Source: Hyphomonas sp. L-53-1-40 (lineage in GTDB: Bacteria > Pseudomonadota > Alphaproteobacteria > Caulobacterales > Hyphomonadaceae). Taken from it: a stretch of DNA of 64,000 nt. The DNA lies in contig NZ_AWFI01000017.1 in the NCBI RefSeq assembly GCF_000682775.1, positions 1-64,000 of the forward strand, in the 5' to 3' direction. Below, in pieces: positions 57,123 through 64,000 of the stretch. The notes under the pieces were generated by a model that made no database searches, was not told the DNA's origin, and saw only the letters and a list, made by a program, of their open reading frames with translations. Positions within the stretch are counted from its first letter, which is position 1; each line of letters starts with the position of its first letter. Both the position numbers and the translations under genes were made by a program.

Positions 57123-58160
57123 GTGTCCGCATTGGACATACAGCGCAAAACGAAGGAACTGGACGGCATCTCGCCGGACGCCATACCTTACGATCAATTG
57201 ATGCGAGACCAAGAGCCCGTCATCTTGAAAGGAGTGGCGAGTAAGTGGCCTCTGGTCCAGAAGGGCTTGCAGTCACTGGACGCAGCCATGGACCATATCG
57301 CCTCGTTTTATGGCGGGCGTCCGGTCGTGGAATATCGCAGTGCGCCAGGAGAAGGCGGGCGGTATTTTTATACTGAGGCGGTAGACGGCTTCAATTTCGA
57401 ACGCGACCGTGTTCCGCTGCCGGACTTCTTTGATCGGGTGCGCGAAACGGCAAGATCGCCTGACGGGCGCTCTTTCTATATCGGTTCGACCGATCTTGAC
57501 AATTTCTTTCCGGGCATGCGCGTTGAGAACGGCCTGGTGCTGAACGATCCAATGTTTGATGCGCACAAGCCACTGGTCAGCATCTGGATGGGCAACCATA
57601 CGATTGCTTCAGCCCATTACGACATGTCGAACAATCTGGCCTGCTGTATGGTCGGCAAGCGACGCTTCACATTGTTCCCGCCTGAGCAGGTGGCCAATCT
57701 CTATCCCGGCCCTCTGGAGCCCACGCCCGGCGGACAGGTCGTGAGCATGGTAGACTTCCGTGATCCAGACCTTGCGCGCTACCCGCGCTTTGCCGAGGCC
57801 ATGGCCGCTGGGGAGGTGGCTGAGCTGGAGCCGGGCGATGTACTGTTCTATCCAGCACTCTGGTGGCACAATGTTGAGGGTATCGGCGATTTCACGGCCA
57901 TGATAAATTATTGGTGGAACACGTCGCCAGCCTTCATGGATACGCCCCAAAACACTTTGCTGCACGCCATACTGAGCTTGCGGGATCGTCCGGAGCCGGA
58001 GAAGCAGGCCTGGAAGGCCTTGTTCGACTATTATATTTTCGGACCCTCCGAGCAGCCGGCTGCGCACTTGCCCGAAGCGGCTCAGGGCAATCTCGGGCCG
58101 CTCGATGAGGTGAAGGCGCGGCGGCTCCGTGCACTCTTGCTGAACAAGTTCAATCGCTGA
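57123..58160 (+). CDS. Cupin-like (JmjC-type) protein
   Basis: A 345-residue cupin/JmjC-like protein, probably an iron(II)/2-oxoglutarate-dependent hydroxylase. The start is a GTG at 57123, after GGGAGGAAACC. The metal facial triad is likely in HYDMSNNLACCMVGKRRFTL (HxD) and the later His of ALWWHNVEG. Known: these proteins share a cluster with SapC and tryptophan halogenases. It starts 17 bases after the SapC stop and ends 27 bases before the halogenase start, so they are probably co-transcribed. The substrate is unknown. Confidence 0.88.
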   Translation: MSALDIQRKTKELDGISPDAIPYDQLMRDQEPVILKGVASKWPLVQKGLQSLDAAMDHIASFYGGRPVVEYRSAPGEGGRYFYTEAVDGFNFERDRVPLPDFFDRVRETARSPDGRSFYIGSTDLDNFFPGMRVENGLVLNDPMFDAHKPLVSIWMGNHTIASAHYDMSNNLACCMVGKRRFTLFPPEQVANLYPGPLEPTPGGQVVSMVDFRDPDLARYPRFAEAMAAGEVAELEPGDVLFYPALWWHNVEGIGDFTAMINYWWNTSPAFMDTPQNTLLHAILSLRDRPEPEKQAWKALFDYYIFGPSEQPAAHLPEAAQGNLGPLDEVKARRLRALLLNKFNR

Positions 58161-58187
58161 AGACTATAAAAAGAACCGGGGATCACA

Positions 58188-59687
58188 TTGGAAACGCAGA
58201 ATATCAGGAGAGTAGTCATTGCTGGCGGCGGCACAGCTGGCTGGATCGCTGCGGCCTCGCTCTCACGCCTGCTTGGCCCCTTGCTGGACATAACGCTGGT
58301 GGAATCCGATGCCATCGGCACAGTCGGAGTCGGCGAAGCAACCATCCCGACGCACCGTACGTTCCACCATCTGATGGGAATCGACGAGCGCGACTTCATG
58401 CGCGCAACCAAGGCCACGTTCAAACTCGGCATTGCGTTCGAGGAGTGGGGCGGGCTTGGTGATCGCTACATTCACTCCTTCGGCCAGGTCGGCAAGTCGA
58501 ACTGGATGGGCGAATTCTACAATATCTGGATGTACGCGCAGGAGCGTGGCATTGGCGCTGAACTCGACGCTTACTGTTTCGAATTACAGGCTGCAGAGGC
58601 GGGACGGTTCTTCACGTCCGACAAGGCCAACATAAACTATGCCTATCATCTCGACGCCAGTCTCTACGCGAAATTCCTGCGGACCTTCAGCGAGGCCAAG
58701 GGCGTCAAGCGTGTTGAGGGCCTGATCGAAGAAGTCGAGCAGGATGGCGAGAGCGGTTTCATCACGGCGCTCAAACTGCAATCCGGCGAACGTATCGAGG
58801 GCGACCTTTTCATCGACTGTACCGGGTTCCGGGGTATGCTGATCGAGCAGACCCTCAAGACGGGTTATGAAGACTGGACTCATTGGCTGCCGACCGACAG
58901 TGCGCTGGCAGTGCAGACGCGCTCGGTCGGCCCCGCTCAGCCCTATACTCGCGCCATCGCGCATCATGCAGGCTGGCGCTGGCGTATCCCGCTACAGCAC
59001 CGGGTCGGCAACGGCCTTGTCTTCTGCAGCGAGAATATGCAGCCGGACGAGGCAAAGGAATATCTGCTTGGCCATGTCGATGGGGAGCCACTGACCGAAC
59101 CTCGCCTGATCCGTTACAAGACCGGTCGTCGCAAGAAGGTGTGGAACAAGAACTGCGTGGCGCTTGGCCTGTCGAGCGGCTTCGTTGAGCCACTGGAATC
59201 CACCAGCATTCATCTCATCCAGGTCGGGGCGACCCGTCTGGTCCAGCAGTTCCCGTTTGCCGGGATAAGTGAGGCGATTGCGAACCACTATAATGAACAG
59301 GCCGAACGCGAGCTTGAGAAAATCCGCGATTTCATCGTGTTGCACTACAAGCTGACTGAGCGCGACGACTCGGACTTCTGGCGCGCACGCCGCGACATGC
59401 CGGTCCCTGACTCGCTGGCACAACGTATTTCCCTGTTCCGTGAGAATGGCCTTGCTTATCAGGCGACGGATGATTTGTTCCGCGTGGATTCCTGGCTGCA
59501 GGTTATGCTGGGTCAGCGGCTGAAGCCCAAGGGCTATCACCATATGGGCCATCTGATGACAGACGACCAATTGACGACGGCCTTGGGTGGCCTGGCAGCC
59601 AATATCAAAAGGGCGGTCTCCCAGATGCCGAGTCATCAGGATTTCATTGATCAATATTGTGCGGTGCCGGAGTCCGAGACTGTCTAG
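58188..59687 (+). CDS. Flavin-dependent tryptophan halogenase-like protein
   Basis: A 499-residue FAD-dependent halogenase-like protein. GGGTAGW near the N-terminus binds FAD, the catalytic Lys is in the RATKATFKLGI stretch, and the WxWxIP motif reads WRWRIP (in HHAGWRWRIPLQHR). The start appears to be a TTG at 58188, as no nearer ATG fits. Its end overlaps the convergent FAD oxidoreductase gene by 4 bases. Known: such proteins in carbohydrate-type clusters of alphaproteobacteria have rarely been shown to halogenate tryptophan. The name describes the family; the substrate is open. Confidence 0.9.
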   Translation: METQNIRRVVIAGGGTAGWIAAASLSRLLGPLLDITLVESDAIGTVGVGEATIPTHRTFHHLMGIDERDFMRATKATFKLGIAFEEWGGLGDRYIHSFGQVGKSNWMGEFYNIWMYAQERGIGAELDAYCFELQAAEAGRFFTSDKANINYAYHLDASLYAKFLRTFSEAKGVKRVEGLIEEVEQDGESGFITALKLQSGERIEGDLFIDCTGFRGMLIEQTLKTGYEDWTHWLPTDSALAVQTRSVGPAQPYTRAIAHHAGWRWRIPLQHRVGNGLVFCSENMQPDEAKEYLLGHVDGEPLTEPRLIRYKTGRRKKVWNKNCVALGLSSGFVEPLESTSIHLIQVGATRLVQQFPFAGISEAIANHYNEQAERELEKIRDFIVLHYKLTERDDSDFWRARRDMPVPDSLAQRISLFRENGLAYQATDDLFRVDSWLQVMLGQRLKPKGYHHMGHLMTDDQLTTALGGLAANIKRAVSQMPSHQDFIDQYCAVPESETV

Positions 59688-61003
59688 ACCGTCTCGGCCA
59701 CTTTTGCTGTTTCCGGTGAGTCCTGCGGAGCAGGGGCGTGCACGAGCTGGTTGAGCATGTCCTTCACCATGTCTTGCGCCTGTTCCACAACGCTGCAGAC
59801 CAGTTCATGTGAAAAGCTGGCCCCACCAAACCAGGTACGTTGATGGCCTTGTACGCGTTTCAGCGCACCGAACAGGCCGTCGCGCACCGCCTCTACCTTG
59901 TATTGCGGGAAGTATTGCCAGACCTTCTGCTGGATCACGCTTTCGATGGTAAAGCCGTGCTTTTCCGCATCGGCCAGCAGGATCTCACGAAGTTCCGGCG
60001 CGGTCAGGCCGGTCGAAAACTGGCCCGTCACGTAGAGACGGCCGCCCAATTCCTCGCTTTCGCCTTCGCGGCGACCGCCCAGGATTGCTCCTTTCCGCGT
60101 ACTGTCCATGCTGGCCTCTGAATAGCCGATGATCATGTGACCTTCGAACCAGTCCGGCGAGGTCAGCAGCGTAGTGGTATAGTTTTGCCATTCAATGCCG
60201 TTGCAGATGAACATCTCGTCGCGCGTTGCGGCGCAGAACTTGACGAAATTCTGCATCGGCACGGTGGAGACCACAGCGTCGAATTCTTCGCTCTTGCCAG
60301 CCGTCGTGATCACGGGCTTTGGTCCGGACCGGTCGAGATGGGTCACCGGGCTCGATAGCCGCACGTCGAGATCCTGAGCGAACCGGTTCCAGAACTCGCT
60401 CCAGCCCTGATCAGGCATGTGCATGTCGTTGAGGACGCCTGACAAGAGATAGTTCAGATCGCACCACTGGACGGTCTGGCCAATCGTGGCTTCGTCGGTG
60501 AATCCATAACCCTGCGTTGTCTGAATTCGGTGAGACGCAAGGTCGATTTTCGGCAGGTTGAGTCGCTTCACCCATTCCGCTGTCGTCATGGCGGCTTCCG
60601 CGCGCACGTCCGGATCGTCTGGTCGGTCTCGGATATCGCGCCGCAGCCGTCCGGCAGCCCAGATAAACTTCAGGGCCTGCAATACCATGGGCGGACCGTC
60701 ACCAGTCCTGACATAGTCTACGACCTTCAGGCCATCATACCGCGCCTCACCCAGACGGCTCAGCGTGATCCCGTGCTGGCGCATCCAATTCTTTACAAGC
60801 TTGTGAGAGCGGGTGGTGTAACACGTGCCCATCTCATTCATGGCGTCGCCACGGACAACGGAAAAAGACTTGCCCCCCAGACGGTCTTCGGCCTCGAACA
60901 AGACCGCCTTGTGTCCGGCCTGCTTGATGAAGCGTGCCGTGCTCAGTCCCGCAGGCCCGGCACCGATGACGGCAATTTTGAAAGGCGATTTGGGGCGGGA
61001 CAC
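59684..61003 (-). CDS. FAD-dependent amine-oxidase-like oxidoreductase
   Basis: A 439-residue flavoprotein with an N-terminal dinucleotide-binding motif IGAGPAGLSTARFIKQAG, the E-ending beta-alpha-beta segment and GGKSFS, as in NAD(P)-binding/amine-oxidase-type proteins. No membrane part is seen. It converges on the halogenase gene, overlapping 4 bases. The gap to the histidine kinase gene (61004-61179) should hold promoters of both divergent genes. Substrate unknown. Confidence 0.85.
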   Translation of the reverse strand: MSRPKSPFKIAVIGAGPAGLSTARFIKQAGHKAVLFEAEDRLGGKSFSVVRGDAMNEMGTCYTTRSHKLVKNWMRQHGITLSRLGEARYDGLKVVDYVRTGDGPPMVLQALKFIWAAGRLRRDIRDRPDDPDVRAEAAMTTAEWVKRLNLPKIDLASHRIQTTQGYGFTDEATIGQTVQWCDLNYLLSGVLNDMHMPDQGWSEFWNRFAQDLDVRLSSPVTHLDRSGPKPVITTAGKSEEFDAVVSTVPMQNFVKFCAATRDEMFICNGIEWQNYTTTLLTSPDWFEGHMIIGYSEASMDSTRKGAILGGRREGESEELGGRLYVTGQFSTGLTAPELREILLADAEKHGFTIESVIQQKVWQYFPQYKVEAVRDGLFGALKRVQGHQRTWFGGASFSHELVCSVVEQAQDMVKDMLNQLVHAPAPQDSPETAKVAETV

Positions 61004-61179
61004 CGGAACTATACTCTCCTCAATCGGAATGCACGCTACAGAACCCGGGACAGGATATGCAACCGTTTAAGAGTATCTATCTTTGGTTAACACCCGCGTT
61101 AACGACAAGTTTCCACAGTCTACCAATCCCTTCGGGCCTGTAGAGCGGATTGTTCACCTTGCCTGTGTATAGCGGTGTC

Positions 61180-62895
61180 ATGGCGAAACAGGAAAAATCA
61201 TTTCTGTCTTATGTAACCGGGAACACGATTCCCCGGGCGACGGCGGTTGACCGATTGGTCCTGCTGCAGCAGCACATGGATTTTTCCAGTCACAAGCTGG
61301 TCATGGCGACGATCATGCTGGTCAATACTATCGGGGCGAGCTTCCTTGTTCACCGCTGGGTGCCTGAAACAAATATTGAAGCCTGGATTGCGATCAATCT
61401 CTGCCTGGCTACTCTGCTCGTCATTGATTTCCTTTTGAAGCGGGGGCGCCCGGCGCCCAAAACGGTCAGCGGCAAGTACCTTCGCCGTTCGGAATTCCTT
61501 GCCATCCTGTTTGGCCTTGCATGGGGATCCCTGCCTTTCTTCGTCGGAGCAGATGAAAACGCCGCAATGATCATGGGTGGTCTCATGATCACCCCCATGG
61601 CGGCTGGCATGGCCAGTATGTTGACGCGCGTGCCCCGCATTGTCCTGCGTTATGCACTGTCAGCCTTTTTCGCGAGTGCGGCCTACAGCGCCTATGCGCA
61701 ATCCGTTACGGGCGCCACAATCTGTTTGATGATGGTGTCCTTCATGTTCGCGCTCTATCTGGGCGCACGCTCCAGTTACATGGTCTACAAGTCAGACATC
61801 GACGCGACCCAGAAGGCCGAAGAATCCCGAGATCTGTTGATTGGTGCGCTCGAAGCCAGCCACCAGGCCTTTGCAATCTTCAACGAAGATGGGGATGTCG
61901 TCGTAGAGAACCAGCTGCACCAACAAGTGTTTGGAACAAGCGAAGATACGCTGGAGCCGATCGACAAGCCGATCCGCCGTGATGGGGTCTTTTGGCAAAA
62001 ATCCGTCGAATGCATCAGCGGTGTCGGGACTGTGGTCGTCTACACAGACGTGACCCGCATGGAAGAAGCCCGGTCTGAGATCGAGCATGCTCGTAACGAT
62101 GCTGAAGCGGCCAATGAAGCCAAGACACGTTTCCTCGGCTCAATGAGCGCCGAACTCAAAGTGCCGCTTGATGTCATTTCGGCCTGCGCCGGGGTCATCG
62201 GTTCATCGTCAAATATTCCGTGCAGCGAAGAAGAAGTCAGCACCTATGCCGACAAGATTGCCGAACAGGCGATGATCCTGTCTTCGACTCTGGACGGCAT
62301 CATCAATTTCACGCGGATGGAACGCGAAGACTATCTGGCGCAATCAGCAGAAGTGCCAGTGTCTGAAGTGATTCAGAACGTTGTGCGCAAGCTGACCGAA
62401 GGGGAATTCTCGCGCTTTGCAGATCGTCTCAAGGTCAGCGTGCCGAGCAATCTGGCTGCGGACATGGATGAAAGCAGCTTCGAAATCATCATTCGCAACA
62501 TTATCAAGAACGCGCTGGAATCCGGCTCGTCGGCGCCGATCGTGGTCAAGGCGGGCATGGTGTCGGGCGTCGGGCTCGTGGTCATGGTCCGTGACCGGGG
62601 CAGGGGTATGAGTTCAGACGTGCTTGAGAAGGCATTCGAACCCTTCTTCCATTCTCGTCCGGCGCACCAGAAATATGACCACTCAACCGGTGTCGGTCTG
62701 GGCCTCAGCGTCGCGCGTCGTCTGGCCGATGCTCAGGGTCTGCGCATCAAGCTGCGCTCCGAACTCGGCCGTGGAACAACGGCGTTTGTCACCATTCCAG
62801 AGACGCTTGTGCGTCGCTCGGCCCCTCAGGACAGCGCCACCGCAACGGAAATTTCGGTCATCGATCCTGCAGAGTTGCAGAAAAAGACCGGCTAG
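61180..62895 (+). CDS. Membrane histidine-kinase-like protein lacking the phospho-acceptor His
   Basis: A 571-residue protein with five or six N-terminal membrane helices (about 38-200), a linker of PAS-like size (about 215-290) and a coiled coil into the kinase core. The H-box reads FLGSMSAELKVPLD: the canonical His of SHELR is replaced by Ala324 (GCC at 62149-62151). The ATPase core is intact: N-box NIIKNALE, G1 DRGRGMS, F-box FEPFFHS and G2 GVGLGLSVARRLAD. So ATP binding is likely, but autophosphorylation on His is not. It may act on a partner or be a pseudokinase. The start chosen is the ATG at 61180. Confidence 0.88.
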   Translation: MAKQEKSFLSYVTGNTIPRATAVDRLVLLQQHMDFSSHKLVMATIMLVNTIGASFLVHRWVPETNIEAWIAINLCLATLLVIDFLLKRGRPAPKTVSGKYLRRSEFLAILFGLAWGSLPFFVGADENAAMIMGGLMITPMAAGMASMLTRVPRIVLRYALSAFFASAAYSAYAQSVTGATICLMMVSFMFALYLGARSSYMVYKSDIDATQKAEESRDLLIGALEASHQAFAIFNEDGDVVVENQLHQQVFGTSEDTLEPIDKPIRRDGVFWQKSVECISGVGTVVVYTDVTRMEEARSEIEHARNDAEAANEAKTRFLGSMSAELKVPLDVISACAGVIGSSSNIPCSEEEVSTYADKIAEQAMILSSTLDGIINFTRMEREDYLAQSAEVPVSEVIQNVVRKLTEGEFSRFADRLKVSVPSNLAADMDESSFEIIIRNIIKNALESGSSAPIVVKAGMVSGVGLVVMVRDRGRGMSSDVLEKAFEPFFHSRPAHQKYDHSTGVGLGLSVARRLADAQGLRIKLRSELGRGTTAFVTIPETLVRRSAPQDSATATEISVIDPAELQKKTG

Positions 62896-63001
62896 AGCGC
62901 GCCGTCCTTCCTAGCAACCTGACATTCAAAACCAGTATTCCAGAACACTTTGCCTTAGTGGGCGAACTCACTATGCGATCGCGTTAAACACAGGAGGATC
63001 G

Positions 63002-63036
63002 CGCACTGCAAAGGCTGCAGTGCGGGGTATGCCCCT
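63002..63036. terminator. Two adjacent hairpins between convergent genes
   Basis: CGCACTGCA (63002-63010) pairs with TGCAGTGCG (63016-63024), and directly after it GGGG and CCCC flank TATG. The pair lies between the kinase gene (plus) and the glycosyltransferase gene (minus). It probably ends transcription from one or both sides. Confidence 0.6.
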
Positions 63037-63054
63037 TCAAAAAGGAAGATCGTT

Positions 63055-64000
63055 CTAGGCGCTCGTCTTGCGAATTTGAGGAGCGGATATTGCCTGATCC
63101 GCTTCACGACGGTCTGAAACAGATCCGCTGCCACGGAAGTGCTTTTCGCCACGTGCAGGCGCAATCGACACATAGTGGATACGTTTTTGTTCGACGCGGG
63201 CCCGTGACAGGGAATCCAGGATCACGCCTGCGGTGAAAGACATCATCGCACCGAGCAACAGGGTCATGGCCAGCATCCAGGTCGGCATGCGGCTGACCAG
63301 ACCTGTTTCGAAATATTCCGCCAGCACAGGCACGCTCAGGATCGCGGCGAGACCAAACAGGCCTGCGGACACTGAGCTGAAAAACATGAATGGCCGTGTT
63401 TCCTTTACCAACATGCCCATCATGCGCAGGATGCGAAATCCGTCACGAAATGTGGACAGCTTGCTTTCGGAGCCTTCAACGCGGCGGCCATAATCGAATT
63501 CGATCTCGGACACGGGCAGACGCAGGGTCGAGGCGTGGACCGACATTTCGGTTTCGATCTCAAAACCTGGTGACGAGGCGGGAAAGCTCTTGGCGAAGCG
63601 ACGTGTAAAGGCGCGATACCCGGAGAAAATATCGGTAAAGTCGCTGCCGAACAGGGTGCGATAGATCATGTTGAACAGGCGGTTGCCGAAAGCATGGCCA
63701 TTGCGACCTGCATCTTCGGTAACGTTTCGACGCGTGCCCACCACCATGTCTGCCCGGTCGGCCAGCAGCGTATCGATCATGCGCGGCGCGGCGGTCGGAT
63801 CATACGTCCCGTCGCCATCGGCCATCACATAAACATCGGCCTCAATGTCCGCGAACATCTGGCGAACGACATTGCCTTTGCCCTGCCGGCGCGAGGGTAC
63901 GACGGTGGCGCCTGCAAAGGCGGCCTGGGCTGACGTGTCGTCGCTGGAATTGTTGTCATAGACGTAGATGCGGGCGGCTGGCAGGGCCTTGCGAAACCCG
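63055..64000 (-). CDS. Family-2 glycosyltransferase with C-terminal membrane helices (partial)
   Basis: A partial gene open at the right edge; 315 codons are visible. It continues upstream past the ATG at 63858, since the frame reads YVYDNNSSDDTSAQAA before that. It is a GT-A-fold enzyme with the metal-binding DGDGTYD motif. Two C-terminal membrane segments follow (about residues 235-255 and 270-290 of the visible part), as in DPM1/ArnC-like polyprenyl-phosphate sugar transferases. It most likely transfers a sugar to a lipid carrier for surface polysaccharide or glycan. Donor and acceptor are unknown. Confidence 0.88.
   Translation of the reverse strand, partial: GFRKALPAARIYVYDNNSSDDTSAQAAFAGATVVPSRRQGKGNVVRQMFADIEADVYVMADGDGTYDPTAAPRMIDTLLADRADMVVGTRRNVTEDAGRNGHAFGNRLFNMIYRTLFGSDFTDIFSGYRAFTRRFAKSFPASSPGFEIETEMSVHASTLRLPVSEIEFDYGRRVEGSESKLSTFRDGFRILRMMGMLVKETRPFMFFSSVSAGLFGLAAILSVPVLAEYFETGLVSRMPTWMLAMTLLLGAMMSFTAGVILDSLSRARVEQKRIHYVSIAPARGEKHFRGSGSVSDRREADQAISAPQIRKTSA

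Overview
The window looks like DNA from an alphaproteobacterium, probably a marine Hyphomonas/Henriciella-like or related caulobacterial/sphingomonad lineage. Supporting this are the Trb-type conjugation set with DUF736 and DUF2285 partners, and the TonB receptor / SapC / cupin / tryptophan-halogenase gene set on the right. No 16S or other taxonomic marker is present, so this is inference. The left 51.1 kb appears to be most of one integrated conjugative element (ICE). The last 12.9 kb appears to be chromosomal.

Layout. (a) 1-8.1 kb, minus strand: type IV secretion operon traG - CopG-like - trbB - trbC - trbD - trbE - trbJ - trbL, with trbL running off the left edge. (b) 8.2-16.9 kb: lower-GC cargo between the coupling-protein gene and the relaxase gene. 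It holds a frameshifted SnoaL-fold gene, a large KAP-family P-loop NTPase, and an AAA ATPase plus subtilisin-like protease pair matching the IetAS module. Three phased 9-bp repeats lie just upstream of ietA. (c) 17.1-26.0 kb: the rest of the ICE backbone, with relaxase, TraF-type S26 peptidase, HTH protein, DUF736 protein, ParB-like protein, ArdA antirestriction protein, an acetyltransferase and a DUF2285 protein. (d) 26.3-49.3 kb: a complete aromatic-ring catabolic module. The lower pathway (hydratase, acetaldehyde dehydrogenase, aldolase) lies on the minus strand, divergent from an IclR regulator. On the plus strand follow a bphB-type dehydrogenase, a YCF48 / RND / DUF1302 / DUF1329 envelope set, a PrpE-like acyl-CoA synthetase, a quinone oxidoreductase, an epoxide-hydrolase-like protein, a GntR regulator, and bphA1A2A3A4-bphC-bphD. 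(e) 49.3-51.14 kb: two unknown genes, short repeats, and the 3' half of a tRNA-Val(UAC) gene at 51093-51140. The tRNA remnant reads as the attachment-site remnant that ends the element. No integrase is in the window, so it is expected beyond the left edge, beside the intact tRNA.

How the catabolic genes fit together. BphA1-A4 would dihydroxylate the ring, BphB re-aromatise the dihydrodiol to a catechol, BphC cleave it in meta position, and BphD release 2-hydroxypenta-2,4-dienoate plus a carboxylic acid. MhpD, MhpE and MhpF then convert the dienoate to pyruvate and acetyl-CoA. There are no benzoate genes, but a propionyl-CoA-synthetase-like gene sits inside the cluster. That fits an alkylbenzene (ethylbenzene or cumene type) at least as well as biphenyl. 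Catalytic residues can be read directly for BphA1, BphC, BphD and BphB. Two TCACANTGTGA palindromes flank the iclR gene, and a shared A/T-rich palindromic element lies upstream of both bphB and gntR; these are the best regulatory candidates.

The right flank (51.18-64 kb) holds an amidohydrolase, a TonB receptor-SapC-cupin-halogenase operon, a FAD oxidoreductase, a membrane histidine kinase whose phospho-acceptor His is replaced by Ala, and a partial family-2 glycosyltransferase.
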